Shown piece by piece: positions 16,516 to 25,648 of a stretch of 64,000 nucleotides of DNA (position 1 is the stretch's first letter; the number at the start of each line of letters is the position of its first letter). A program made the translations under genes and the position numbers. Source of the stretch: G965220075 sp965220075 (GTDB taxonomy: Bacteria > Chloroflexota > UBA11872); NCBI GenBank assembly GCA_965220075.1, contig OZ244806.1, positions 1,612,001 to 1,676,000 of the forward strand. The letters are read 5' to 3'. The notes beneath the pieces were generated by a model. The model was not told where the DNA came from, did not search any database, and worked only from the letters and a program-made list of their open reading frames with translations.

Positions 16516-18329
16516 GATCCGCGCTTGGAAGCCCCGGCGTCGGGAGCGGCGGCGGGCTTCGCGGCGCCTCCGTAGCTCCGCTCGCCCGGCGGCCACCTGG
16601 TGATTACGACGTCCTTGTAGCTGACTCGCGGCCCCTCGTCGGTATGGAAAGCCAGCGAGTGGCGCAAGAACTCGCCGTCGTCACGCTGCGGGAAGTCCTT
16701 GCGCTGGTGGGAGCCGCGCGACTCCCGTCTGGCCAGCGCGCAGGCCACCAGCGCCTCGCTCACGTCGAGCATGGCGTCCAGCTCCAGCGCGCTGATCAAC
16801 TCGGTGTTATAGACGTTTGTGTGGTCGTCCAGCGTCACCTGTCCGAACCGTTCCCGCAGCGCGCTGATCGTATCGCGAGTTTCTTCAAGTCCCGCGCGTG
16901 TGCGGTAGATGCCGCAACCCGCCTCCATGGCGGCCGTCATGGTGTTGCGCAGCGCGGCGATCCGCTCGCCGCCGTTACGCCGCGACAGCAACTCGATGAC
17001 CCGTCCGCGCTCCTCGTCGACCTGTGGTTCGAGCGCGGGGCTGCCGGTCGATCTGGCCCGCTTGCTGAAGCTCGCGGCCGCGCGGCCTGCGCGCGCCCCG
17101 AAGACGACCAGCTCGGTGAGCGAGTTGGAGCCAAGCCGGTTTGCCCCGTTTATGCTCACGCAGGCGCACTCGCCCACGGCGTAGAGCCCCGGCAGCTCCG
17201 TGGCCCCGTTGAGGTCGGTGTCCACTCCTCCCATCATGTAGTGGACTACCGGCCGCACGGGGATGGGGTCGTCCACCGGGTCGATCCCAGCGTAGTCGAG
17301 CGCCAGCTCGCGAACGAAGGGCAGTTTGGTGTTTATGCGCTGCGCGCCCAGATGCCGGACGTCCAGCAATACGTGGTGGCCGTAGGCGTCCTCAAACGTG
17401 TTGCCCTGCTCCTGCTCGTGCACGAACGCCTGAGACAGCCGGTCGCGCGGCCCCAGCTCCATGCTGCGCTTGACCGGGTGGTCCGGGTGGTCGATGGGCA
17501 GCGGCTGCCCGAGATCGTAGTCCTCCAGATAGCGGCGGCTCTTGTTGTTGACCAGAATGCCGCCCTCGCCGCGGGAAGCCTCCGTCATGAGTATTCCGGT
17601 TCCCGGCAGCCCGGTGGGGTGGTACTGCACGAACTCGAGATCCTTGAGCGCCACGCCCGCCCGATAGGCGAGCGACATGCCGTCGCCGGTCTTGATCGAG
17701 CCGTTGGTGGTGAACGGGAAGACGCGGCCGGCGCCGCCGGTGCACAGGATCACGGCGCCGGCGCTCAGCGCGTGAACCTGCCCGGTGCGCAACTCGATCG
17801 CCACGCAGCCGTGACAACGACCGTCGGACACCAGCAAGCGGAGCGCGAACCACTCGTCGTAGCGCACGATCTGTTCGTACTTCATGGAGGTCTGGAACAG
17901 CGCGTGCAGGATGTGGAAGCCGGTTTTGTCGGCCGCGTACCAGGTGCGTTCGATCCGCATCCCGCCGAACGGCCTCACGGCCACCTCGCCGCTCGGCTCG
18001 CGGCTCCATGGACATCCCCAGTGCTCCAGCTGGACCAGCTCACGCGGCGCTTCGTTTACAAACAGCTCGACCGCGTCTTGATCGGCCAGCCAGTCCGATC
18101 CGCTGATGGTGTCGTAGATGTGGTCTTCGAGGCTGTCATCGTCTTTGATAACGGCCGCCATGCCGCCCTCGGCCGCCACGGTGTGGCTGCGCATGGGGTA
18201 GACCTTGGAGACGAGACCGATCGAAAGGGTGGGGTCGGTCTGTGCGACGGCGATAGCGGCCCGCAGGCCCGCGCCACCGCCGCCGATGACGATGACGTCG
18301 TGATGAGTGACGCGCATCGCGCCCATCAT
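16512..18329 (-). CDS. frdA: Fumarate reductase/succinate dehydrogenase flavoprotein
   Basis: A 605-aa flavoprotein. The FAD dinucleotide-binding motif is [14 protein letters not shown]; the covalent-FAD His lies in [10 protein letters not shown]; other conserved pieces are QYHPTGLPG, a TEASRGEGG active-site loop and [20 protein letters not shown]. It interconverts fumarate and succinate. The start ([11 protein letters not shown]) is ambiguous among ATGs at 18329, 18326 and 18317. It is first gene of frdABCD, with all junctions overlapping. Confidence 0.93.
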   Translation of the reverse strand: MMGAMRVTHHDVIVIGGGGAGLRAAIAVAQTDPTLSIGLVSKVYPMRSHTVAAEGGMAAVIKDDDSLEDHIYDTISGSDWLADQDAVELFVNEAPRELVQLEHWGCPWSREPSGEVAVRPFGGMRIERTWYAADKTGFHILHALFQTSMKYEQIVRYDEWFALRLLVSDGRCHGCVAIELRTGQVHALSAGAVILCTGGAGRVFPFTTNGSIKTGDGMSLAYRAGVALKDLEFVQYHPTGLPGTGILMTEASRGEGGILVNNKSRRYLEDYDLGQPLPIDHPDHPVKRSMELGPRDRLSQAFVHEQEQGNTFEDAYGHHVLLDVRHLGAQRINTKLPFVRELALDYAGIDPVDDPIPVRPVVHYMMGGVDTDLNGATELPGLYAVGECACVSINGANRLGSNSLTELVVFGARAGRAAASFSKRARSTGSPALEPQVDEERGRVIELLSRRNGGERIAALRNTMTAAMEAGCGIYRTRAGLEETRDTISALRERFGQVTLDDHTNVYNTELISALELDAMLDVSEALVACALARRESRGSHQRKDFPQRDDGEFLRHSLAFHTDEGPRVSYKDVVITRWPPGERSYGGAAKPAAAPDAGASKRGS

Positions 18330-18703
18330 AGGCAGGCCGCTTCCGGTCTGCAATGCAGCCCCAAAACAGGGGTGGTGGACCACCGATGTTTGCGCGGCCG
18401 AGGATCTAAGGCGAGAAGGTTGGTCCAAATGCCTGGAATTGGTCAATAATTGGGCCGTGCCAGCCGTTGGGGGCCAAGGTTATGGCCCGGTGTCAGGGAT
18501 AGCCCGACCTGAGCGGGATTGCGGCGTGCCTGGTTGCCAAGGCGACTAGAGATAGCCCCGAACCCGAGGCTGAAGTCCTGGCCGCCTCTGGACATAAAGG
18601 CTGCCGCAAGCCATGGGAGATTGCGCGGCAGGCCGCCTACGCGTGCTGGCATTGCAGCACTTGAAGTCGGTGTCGGCTGAACACCTAGCGCGAGGGGTAC
18701 GTC
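18330..18703. other. Divergent intergenic region frdA / HicB-like
   Basis: A 374-bp gap between divergently transcribed frd and the HicB/HicA-like pair. It must contain both promoters, but I see no convincing -35/-10 pair. Small ORFs read through it without family features. A GAGGGG ribosome binding site for the plus-strand gene lies at about 18692. Confidence 0.4.
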
Positions 18704-19096
18704 ATGGGGGATGAGACCCCACACATCGTCGAGTACGAGCTGTTCTTCCGGCCGGACGATTCTCTGCAGCTCGCCATATTCACAATGCGGTACGAGCGGG
18801 ACGAGGGTCGGTGGAACGGTGTGTGTCAGGAACTCGGAACCGCTACCTATGACACTGATCGGAACCGACTGCGCGATGAACTCGTTGAACTCGTTCTTCA
18901 CGAGTTGAACTCACTTGAGGCGGATGGCGAACGAGAACGATTTTTTTTGAGGCACGGCATCGAGATTCTCAGCGCCCCACGTCACATCCTTCAACGGGCG
19001 CCGGGGGTGTTTGGCCAACCGACCTCAGAACCGACTCCTTGGATCCCACAGCGTGTGGGTGATTTTGCCGCCGCCCGCACTTCGCGTGGCTTGTGA
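18704..19096 (+). CDS. hicB: HicB-like antitoxin
   Basis: A 130-aa protein whose core WNGVCQELGTATYDTDRNRL followed by a helical EL-rich stretch resembles the partial RNase H fold of HicB proteins (a 'W..xCxELGTAT' strand, then the helix). The adjacent overlapping HicA-like gene supports the call. A GAGGGG site precedes the ATG. The C-terminal ~45 residues (from SAPRHILQRAPG) are not obviously a helix-turn-helix, so it may bind DNA weakly or differently. Antitoxin-first order is less usual for hicAB. Confidence 0.65.
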   Translation: MGDETPHIVEYELFFRPDDSLQLAIFTMRYERDEGRWNGVCQELGTATYDTDRNRLRDELVELVLHELNSLEADGERERFFLRHGIEILSAPRHILQRAPGVFGQPTSEPTPWIPQRVGDFAAARTSRGL

Positions 19097-19332
19097 CATA
19101 CACGCCATGGATGCTTATCAAGCTGCTTAGAGCTGAAGGGTGGAGTGAGCGCCAGTCTCGACACGGCATCTTCTTCAGTACCGGCACCGGCGACAACTAC
19201 CGCAAAACCACGATTCCGCTCAAGAACATCCCGATCCCGCGCGGCGTTCTCGCCCAAATTGTCGGACCTAAACAGACGGGTTGGGGGCGCCGCGGCCTCG
19301 ACGAACGCCTAAAACGGCAGGGGCTTATATAG
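19093..19332 (+). CDS. hicA: HicA-like mRNA interferase toxin
   Basis: A 79-aa dsRBD-like small toxin. MLIKLLRAEGW matches the first HicA helix, RQSRHGIFF holds the conserved His expected in the catalytic strand, and TTIPLKNIPIPRGVLAQI matches the 'vPhp..lk.gtl..Il' part. HicA toxins degrade mRNA independent of translation. The GTG start overlaps the HicB-like stop (GTGA). Its C-terminal tail (KQTGWGRRGLDERLKRQGLI) is longer than usual. Confidence 0.7.
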   Translation: MTYTPWMLIKLLRAEGWSERQSRHGIFFSTGTGDNYRKTTIPLKNIPIPRGVLAQIVGPKQTGWGRRGLDERLKRQGLI

Positions 19333-19573
19333 GCGAGTACCGGACTTATGGGCAGTGGTGCCCGCTCAGGTATGCCTGGATGTAGCGTCTGCCCAAGCGA
19401 CGCGGAACTCGTAGTGGCCGAGTGAGCGCGAGCGGTTGAGCATGTGCGGACAGTCCGAGCAGTCTGTGCGGGTTCCGAGATCGCGAGGTCGTCCCGAGGC
19501 TTGCGCGGCGGGGCTGAACCATCCGCCAGGCTCTGGGAGAGAGGATGAAGGGACCCTCTACCCCGACGGGTTC

Positions 19574-20893
19574 TTAGCCGCCTTCCCCGCGCGCCGCTGG
19601 CGGCGGAGTTCGACTCGCGATCTCGCGGCTAATCGCGCCCGCCAGTCCCGGCCGGCGCCGCAGCTCGGACCGCAGATTGCTCTTGAGCTCCTGCCGGCGT
19701 TTCACCAGCGCTTGGTCGTGCGGCGCGCCAGCCAGCGCGGCGTCGATCGCGGCTATCGAACCGGCTAGTTGCCGCGCCTCGGTCACACCGTCTTCTGGTC
19801 TGTCGCGGCGCCAGCGGCGCCGCCAGAATGCCAGTCCCAACGCACCGAGGCCCGCCGCCGCGGCCGCTACGGCGGCCCAGCGATCGGCTGTCGTGGATCT
19901 GATTGCGCGTACAAAGCCGGAGACGGTTAGGTCACGCACGCTGATGTCGAAGACGGCGCCGCGCGGCGGCTCTTGCGCTTCCCAGCGCCGCACGCTAAGA
20001 CCCGCGAACGCGTCCTCTCCCACGTATGGCAGGCCCTGGACTGAAACCTCCAGATCCGCTGGCTCGCTGAGCAAGCGCACCGTCCGCGCGGGCTGATCGA
20101 CGCGCCAGGCCATGCGGACTTCGCCCCCTTCCAGCGCCAGCCGATAGGCGTAGGCGAGCGTGGCTGGGCCGGGCGGCAGGGGCGTGAAGACGGCGAACCC
20201 GGGGCCGCCAATCACCAGGTCGTCACGGCCGAATCCGGCCAGTGGCTGCAGCCCGAACGCGCCGTCCGGCACTGCGAATCGGATAGGCGGCGGGCCGTCG
20301 GTTCGAGGAATCGGAACGTATGCGCGGTCGCCGGGCACCATGAAGTCGACGATCTCGACCACCGTCAGCGCATCGGCCGTCCCGTGCCGCAGAAGACGCG
20401 TGAGCGAGAGCCGCGAGATTCCGGGGTCCTCGTGAGTGGCTTCGTAGACCGTCAGACCGGTCTCCGCTGCGTGGTCGTTGCCGAATTGGATCAGGTCGCT
20501 CGCATAGTGCACGCCTTGATAGGTCGCGGAGACGCGATAGGCGTAGGCCGTGCCCGTCGCAAGCCCCTCGAACTTGAAGCTCCCGTCGGCTTCGACGGCC
20601 GCGCTGACTACGGGCAAGCGCTCGGTCGTGCGGAAGCTCTCCAGCATCAGCTGAAAGCCGGTGGGGAGGCCGGATCCGGCCGTGGCGTTGACAACGGCGC
20701 CGGTGAGCGTGCCCGTTTCCTGCGCGTGCGCCGCAGCGGCCGGAGAGCCTGTCGCGATTGCCCCGCTGAGAATCAGGAGGATCCACAGCCGGCCGATAGT
20801 CGCGTTGAAGCGCTCTCGGCGGGGGCTGTGTCCGGGCGCGCCGCCTCTGGCCGGGCCGCTCCGCCGCCCGCGCGCGAGCTCGCTCAGGACCAC
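19574..20893 (-). CDS. Secreted carboxypeptidase-regulatory-like protein of ccm cluster
   Basis: A 439-aa exported protein with a GTG start. Its N-terminus contains a signal sequence (LWILLILSGAIATGSPAAA, cleavage near AHAQ). An N-terminal beta-sandwich (GTLTGAVVNATAGSGLPTGF then AAVEADGSFKFEGLATGTAY) resembles carboxypeptidase regulatory-like domains. A C-terminal transmembrane helix (WAAVAAAAAGLGALGLAFW) is followed by a basic, helical cytoplasmic tail. It overlaps the CcmI-like gene by 10 nt and is the last gene of the cytochrome c maturation block. A role in heme or apocytochrome handling is inferred from context only. Confidence 0.6.
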   Translation of the reverse strand: MVLSELARGRRSGPARGGAPGHSPRRERFNATIGRLWILLILSGAIATGSPAAAAHAQETGTLTGAVVNATAGSGLPTGFQLMLESFRTTERLPVVSAAVEADGSFKFEGLATGTAYAYRVSATYQGVHYASDLIQFGNDHAAETGLTVYEATHEDPGISRLSLTRLLRHGTADALTVVEIVDFMVPGDRAYVPIPRTDGPPPIRFAVPDGAFGLQPLAGFGRDDLVIGGPGFAVFTPLPPGPATLAYAYRLALEGGEVRMAWRVDQPARTVRLLSEPADLEVSVQGLPYVGEDAFAGLSVRRWEAQEPPRGAVFDISVRDLTVSGFVRAIRSTTADRWAAVAAAAAGLGALGLAFWRRRWRRDRPEDGVTEARQLAGSIAAIDAALAGAPHDQALVKRRQELKSNLRSELRRRPGLAGAISREIASRTPPPAARGEGG

Positions 20894-22140
20894 GAGACCC
20901 CGGCGTCTCCACTGCGGTAGACGGACCCGTCGCGCGCGACCGCGAAAAGTGTGCGAGGCGCCGCCGCGCTGCCGGTAAGCGCCACTACGTCAGCGTTCAG
21001 GCGCAAGCGGCGCCAGCTCTGCATGCCGTCCACGCTCTTGAAGACGCCGGCGTCCGTAGCTACGTACAGCGCTCCCGTGAACTCTTCGCCGCTGGCCGGT
21101 TGATATCTATCGCCGGAGTCCGGCTCGTAGTAGACGGCCCGCGCACTTACCGTCGGCAGAGCGCCGTTGACGAATCCGTTGGCGCTGCGCCAGGCGCCGT
21201 TCGCGCCGCTGATCAGCACGCCTTCGCCGCGAGTGCTCAGCACGATCTCGAGCGCGTCCTGGTCGATGATTGCGATTCCCGTGACCGCGGTGGGCAGCTG
21301 CAGGGACAGCTCGCGCCAGGCGCCGCCGGAATCGCGGCTCTGGAGCAACTGTCCGTCGGCGCTGACGCCGACCAGTGCGCCGGTTCGACGCCCGCTGGCC
21401 AGCAGCACGAGGTTCGGCGAGCCGGGCAGAGGCGCCCACTCCACGCCGTCCTCGCTGGTGAGCAGACCGCTCTCGCCGAGGGCGTACAAGCGGCCGGCCG
21501 CCGCTACCGACGCCAGCGGTTGGTCCAAGGGCGCCGCGCTCCAGCTCGCGCCGCCGTCCGCGGATCGTTGCAGGCCGGCCGGGTGCGCCGCCAGCAGCAC
21601 GCTTGGATCGTCCGGCGCGGCCGCTACCGCCGCGATCGCGGCCGCGCCGACGTTGCCCACGACTGTCTGAGCGCCGCCCGCGCCGCGCGTGCCCAGGGTC
21701 ACCACCAGCACCAGCGCGATGAGCAGACCCGCGAGCGGGACGCTTGGCAGGAGCCAGAGGCGAGCGTCCCGCCGTCCCTCCATTGCGCGCACGGGAGTAT
21801 CCGGATGCTCCCGCGCGGGCTCGCGCGCCGCACCAGAGACCCAGGTCTCCACCAGCGTGTCCAACGCTCGAGCCTGTTCGTCCCGCGCCCTGAGATGACT
21901 TGCCGCCTCGCGGCCCAGCTCGGTGCTGAGGCTGCGGTGCTCCGACTCCGAGAGCGCTCCGCGCTCCCGCTCCCTATCGAGTTCGTCTAGCAGACCCAGA
22001 ACACGGCCAACCTCGAGCGTGTCCTCCTCATCCGAGTGCTCATCTGCCCCGCTCCGCCTGCGCATGAGCGGCGCTGCGGTCCAGGCCACTCCGCCCACCG
22101 CGATCAGGCCCAGGCCGATAGCCAGGATGAGCGGAGTCAC
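20884..22140 (-). CDS. CcmI-like N-terminus fused to BNR beta-propeller
   Basis: A 418-aa membrane protein. Residues 1-30 form a membrane helix (MTPLILAIGLGLIAVGGVAW). Residues ~38-95 form a charged helix (LLDELDRERERGALSESE) like the N-terminal part of CcmI/CycH. A second membrane helix (LWLLPSVPLAGLLIALVLVV) lies near 130. From ~165 on come BNR/Ycf48-type blades with the Ser-x-Asp-x-Gly-x-x-Trp pattern: RSADGGASWSA, TSEDGVEWAP, SRDSGGAWREL, KSVDGMQSWRR and RSGDAGVSWS. Canonical CcmI ends in TPR repeats that hold apocytochrome c; here a propeller replaces them. It overlaps ccmH by 4 nt. Confidence 0.75.
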   Translation of the reverse strand: MTPLILAIGLGLIAVGGVAWTAAPLMRRRSGADEHSDEEDTLEVGRVLGLLDELDRERERGALSESEHRSLSTELGREAASHLRARDEQARALDTLVETWVSGAAREPAREHPDTPVRAMEGRRDARLWLLPSVPLAGLLIALVLVVTLGTRGAGGAQTVVGNVGAAAIAAVAAAPDDPSVLLAAHPAGLQRSADGGASWSAAPLDQPLASVAAAGRLYALGESGLLTSEDGVEWAPLPGSPNLVLLASGRRTGALVGVSADGQLLQSRDSGGAWRELSLQLPTAVTGIAIIDQDALEIVLSTRGEGVLISGANGAWRSANGFVNGALPTVSARAVYYEPDSGDRYQPASGEEFTGALYVATDAGVFKSVDGMQSWRRLRLNADVVALTGSAAAPRTLFAVARDGSVYRSGDAGVSWS

Positions 22141-22619
22141 GGCTTGGGTTGCGATGGCGGCGCACGGCGGCGCAGCTCGCCGACCTGAGTTTCGTACGGT
22201 CTCAGAGCGTCCGCGGGCTCAGACTGCCGCGCGCGCGGCCGGGACACTACGCGCGCGACTATGAGCACCCCAAGCGCCAGCGCTACCAGAGGGCCTATCC
22301 ATACACCGAGCGCCAGCCCTTCCGCGGGCGGTTCGCGCAGCACGCTCGCGCCGTAGCGTGAGGCGAAGAACGCGAAGATCGAGTCCTCGGACTCACCGTT
22401 TTCCAGCTTGGTCAGGATTACCCCGCGCATCTGGGCAGCCAGCTGGGAGTTCGAGTCGCGCACCGACTGTCCCTGACACACCGGACAGTCCAGACGCTCC
22501 GCGATGGACCACATTCTCTGAACGAGCGCATCTGAGGAGTGCTCATCCGCCGCCGCCGTGGCCGTGACCACGGCTAAGAGCAGCAGGCCGGCCGTGGCCG
22601 CCAGGCCGATCCGTCTCAT
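22137..22619 (-). CDS. ccmH: Cytochrome c maturation protein CcmH
   Basis: A 160-aa thiol reductase of the periplasmic apocytochrome pathway. It has a signal sequence (LAATAGLLLLAVVTATAAA), the redox-active site LDCPVCQGQSVRDSNSQLA (family LRCPVCQ) and a C-terminal membrane anchor (ALGVWIGPLVALALGVLIV). It reduces the CXXCH disulfide before heme ligation with CcmF. The start MRRIGLAATAG is the ATG overlapping the ccmF stop by 4 nt; the longer upstream reading is not needed. Confidence 0.92.
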   Translation of the reverse strand: MRRIGLAATAGLLLLAVVTATAAADEHSSDALVQRMWSIAERLDCPVCQGQSVRDSNSQLAAQMRGVILTKLENGESEDSIFAFFASRYGASVLREPPAEGLALGVWIGPLVALALGVLIVARVVSRPRARQSEPADALRPYETQVGELRRRAPPSQPKP

Positions 22620-24625
22620 GAATGGGCAGGCTGGCCGGCGGCCGACGGCAGAGGCGCTCGCCGTTGCTCGCGTGCGCGCGCCGGCCACGCCACCACCAGC
22701 ACACCCGCGAAGTACACCAGGCCGCCAATCCACAGAAACGCCACCAAGGGATTTACCAGCAGGCGGAAGGTGGCAGTCTGACGCTCGTTGTCCCAGTTTG
22801 TGAGCACCACATAGACGTCATCGAACCGTGGCAGCGTAGTGCTGATGGCCACGTCCGAGGTTGGCTGATTCTCCCAGCCGCGGTGGACCCGCCGCTGAGG
22901 CCCTAGCTGGTCCACCGGCTGCCCGTTCTCGGTCATCTCCAGGGCGGCCGTCACGGTTGTGAGCCCTGGGGTCGACACGCTGGTGAGCCCGCGATAGGTC
23001 AGCTCGTACGCGCCGACTCTGGCCGACTCTCCCGGGGCGAGGGTTGCCACGGTTTCCTGCTTGAACGCGATCGATCCGATGACGCCGATCGCGAACACGG
23101 CGACCCCAAGGTGAACTATGTAGCTTCCAAGCCGGCGGCGGCTGCCGGCCATCAGCTCCAGGACCGCGCGCGCTCTCCCAGCGCCGCCCGAGCGCCAGCC
23201 GGCCCGAATGCTGCGCCCGTATTCGACTATCACGCCGCCCGCCACCGCCGCCGCCAGCGCGAGGCCGAGAATCCCCAGCCCGTCGCGCATGCCCAGCGCG
23301 GCCACGAGCGCCGAGACCGCCAACGCGGTGAGCAGCGGCCAGCGCGTGGCCCTCAGCACCGCGGGCAGCGAGGTACGGCGCCAGGCCAGCAGCGGACCCA
23401 CGCCCAGCAGACCTAGCAGCACCAGCATCAACGGCACGTTAACGCGCGCGTAGAACGGCGGCCCCACCGAGATACGCGCGCCCTGGAATATCTCCGTCAC
23501 CACCGGATAGACGGTGCCCCAGAACGTGGTGACGGCGACCGATATAAGCAGCAGGTTGTTCAGCAGGAACGCGCCCTCCTTGGACGCCAGCGAGGTGATG
23601 GGGCTCGGCGACCGCAGCAACGGGAAGCGGAATAGAAACAGCGCGGCGGACCCGATCGCCACGATCCCGACGAATACCAGGAATATCGGCCCCACGTCCG
23701 AGAGCGCGAACGAATGAACCGACGTGAGGATTCCGCTGCGCACGACGAATGTCCCGAATACCGCCAGCACGAAGGCCGTCAAGACGAGGCCTATGGACCA
23801 GGCGCGCAGCTGGCCGCGCCGCTCTTGTGCCAGCGCCGAGTGCAGAAAGGCGGTGGCCACCAGCCAGGGGAGCAGCGCCACGTTCTCCACCGGGTCCCAG
23901 CCCCAATAGCCGCCCCAGCCCAGCACTCGGTAAGCCCACCAGGCGCCCAGCAGCAAGCCGGCGCTCTGAATAGCCCAGGCCAGCAGCATCCAGTTGCGCA
24001 TCTCGCGCAGCCAGCCTTGCGTCAGGCGCCCGCTCAACAGAATGGCCGCCGCGAACGCGAAGGGAATCGTGAAGCTCATATAGCCGGTCAGAAGCATGGG
24101 CGGGTGGATTTGCATGCCGCTGTCCCAGAGCAACGGGTTGAGACCGCGTCCGTCGTCGGGGGACACTACTAGGCGCTGGAAGGGGCTGCTTGCGTAAACC
24201 AGAACGGCAAGAAAGAAAAGCTGCACAGCGGCGAGAGTGGCGAGTCCCCAGGCGCCCAGTTGGGCCTCGTGCCGCAGCATGCGGTGCGCGGCCACCGCGC
24301 TGAAGAGCCCCAGCATCCACGTCCAGAACAGCAAAGAGCCTTCCTGGCCGCCCCACAGCGCGGCGATGGTGAGTCCGAGCGGCATTGCTCTGGACGAGTG
24401 GTCCGCCACGAAGGCCACGCCGAAATCGCGGGACAGGAATCCGGCGCTCAAAGTGGCCGTGGCCGTGGTGAGAAGCAGCGCGGTCACGGCCGCGGCGTTG
24501 CGCGCGCTCAGCGCCAACTCCGGCGTCCGGCGCACGATTGCCAGGCTGGCCGCGACGAGCTGAAACGCGGCGGCGCCAAACCCGAGCCCAAGGGCGAGGC
24601 GACCAACGTCGACCAAGTCGATCAT
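22616..24625 (-). CDS. ccmF: Heme lyase CcmF
   Basis: A 669-aa polytopic membrane protein of the heme-handling superfamily. The tryptophan-rich WWD domain is LGWGGYWGWDPVENVALLPW, flanked by membrane helices. An upstream ALWGGQEGSLLFW motif and a large periplasmic domain before the last helix (ALEMTENGQPVDQLGP region) fit CcmF. It ligates heme to apocytochrome c with CcmH. Its length is normal. The downstream cytochromes in this window (ActA, ActE) are its expected clients. Confidence 0.95.
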   Translation of the reverse strand: MIDLVDVGRLALGLGFGAAAFQLVAASLAIVRRTPELALSARNAAAVTALLLTTATATLSAGFLSRDFGVAFVADHSSRAMPLGLTIAALWGGQEGSLLFWTWMLGLFSAVAAHRMLRHEAQLGAWGLATLAAVQLFFLAVLVYASSPFQRLVVSPDDGRGLNPLLWDSGMQIHPPMLLTGYMSFTIPFAFAAAILLSGRLTQGWLREMRNWMLLAWAIQSAGLLLGAWWAYRVLGWGGYWGWDPVENVALLPWLVATAFLHSALAQERRGQLRAWSIGLVLTAFVLAVFGTFVVRSGILTSVHSFALSDVGPIFLVFVGIVAIGSAALFLFRFPLLRSPSPITSLASKEGAFLLNNLLLISVAVTTFWGTVYPVVTEIFQGARISVGPPFYARVNVPLMLVLLGLLGVGPLLAWRRTSLPAVLRATRWPLLTALAVSALVAALGMRDGLGILGLALAAAVAGGVIVEYGRSIRAGWRSGGAGRARAVLELMAGSRRRLGSYIVHLGVAVFAIGVIGSIAFKQETVATLAPGESARVGAYELTYRGLTSVSTPGLTTVTAALEMTENGQPVDQLGPQRRVHRGWENQPTSDVAISTTLPRFDDVYVVLTNWDNERQTATFRLLVNPLVAFLWIGGLVYFAGVLVVAWPARAREQRRAPLPSAAGQPAHS

Positions 24626-24738
24626 TTCCGTCCTCGCCTGTCCTGAGCGGCGTCCCTCGGACTCTAGTTCAAACGCGCAAGTCGAGTCCGCGCTATCGGG
24701 CGCGCACTTCTTCTACGGCGCTCGACCCGGTCCGCTCA

Positions 24739-24909
24739 CTAGGCTGTGGTGTGCGGTGTTTCGGAGCTATCCGGCTCGAGGTGCTCGCGGAGCTCGCGGA
24801 CGTCGTCCCGCACACCGCGAATTCGGCCCGTCACGTAGACCAGATATCCGAACAGCAAGACCCATACGACGCCGTAGGCGATGAACAGGAAAAGCAGCTC
24901 GCGGGTCAC
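24739..24909 (-). CDS. ccmD: CcmD-like small membrane protein
   Basis: A 56-aa ORF too short for most gene callers. It begins GTG at 24909 (MTRELLFLFIAYGVVWVLLF), continues as one membrane helix through GYLVYVTGRIRG, then has a charged tail (VRDDVRELREHLEPD) and stops at 24739. Single helix plus basic and charged cytoplasmic tail is the CcmD pattern, and it sits where ccmD belongs, directly after ccmC, with the CcmC stop and this GTG sharing one base (TAGTG). CcmD helps release holo-CcmE from the CcmABC complex. Confidence 0.8.
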   Translation of the reverse strand: MTRELLFLFIAYGVVWVLLFGYLVYVTGRIRGVRDDVRELREHLEPDSSETPHTTA

Positions 24910-25646
24910 TAGAGCCGCCCGTATTGCCTGCTGGCCGTTTCACGCAGGCGCGCCGCTTCATCCGTGGCGCCTTCCAGCAGATAGCGCTGCCGCAGAATCA
25001 CTCCGTAGAAGATTGTGAAGGCGGCTAACGTAACCAGAAGCGTCACGAGCATCTCGCTCGGCAGCCCGCCCGGCTGCGTAACCGTCGGCGGTGGATGCAG
25101 GCCGCGCCACCACTCTGCCGAGAACCACACGACGGGAACGTTTACGAATCCGAAGATTCCAACCACGGACGCCAGGCGCCGCTTGCGGTTGGGATCGTCA
25201 ACGTAGACGCGCAGCGCCATGTAACCCGCGTAGATGAACCACAACACCAGCGTGGTCGTCAGCTTTGGGTCCCAGGTCCACCAGACGCCCCAAACGACCC
25301 TTGCCCAGATGGAGCCGGTCGTCAGTGCGAGGGTGGTGAAGAGCACGCCGATCTCGGCGGACGCCACCGCCAGATAGTCCCAACGCGGCGACCTGCGCCA
25401 GAGGTACATGACGCTCGCTCCGACGACGACTGCGAACGCCAGAAACGCCAGCCAGGCTGACGATACGTGCCCATAGAAGATCCGATGCGCCTGGCCCTGC
25501 ACGCGCTCGGCCGGCGCGAACATGAAGATCATGTAGAGCGCCAGCGACATGGCGAGCAGCAACGCCGCATAGGCCGCCAGTCCCCGCCATCCGCGAATTG
25601 GCCCCACCGACACCGTCGGCACTGGGATGGAGGTTTGCCTAACCAC
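24909..25646 (-). CDS. ccmC: Heme exporter/handling protein CcmC
   Basis: A 245-aa membrane protein with about six helices and the WWD-type tryptophan motif [20 protein letters not shown]. Conserved His lie in GHVSSAW and nearby loops. It transfers heme to CcmE. The start is GTG at 25646 ([10 protein letters not shown]), with GGAG in the ccmAB 3' end as ribosome binding site and a 2-nt gap from the ccmAB stop. The longer ATG reading at 25730 would overlap ccmAB by 82 nt and is rejected. Confidence 0.93.
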   Translation of the reverse strand: MVRQTSIPVPTVSVGPIRGWRGLAAYAALLLAMSLALYMIFMFAPAERVQGQAHRIFYGHVSSAWLAFLAFAVVVGASVMYLWRRSPRWDYLAVASAEIGVLFTTLALTTGSIWARVVWGVWWTWDPKLTTTLVLWFIYAGYMALRVYVDDPNRKRRLASVVGIFGFVNVPVVWFSAEWWRGLHPPPTVTQPGGLPSEMLVTLLVTLAAFTIFYGVILRQRYLLEGATDEAARLRETASRQYGRL

Positions 25647-25648
25647 TG

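Noticed and set aside
16644..18449. 601-aa plus-strand ORF over frdA
   Set aside because: Antisense shadow; frdA has all flavoprotein motifs.
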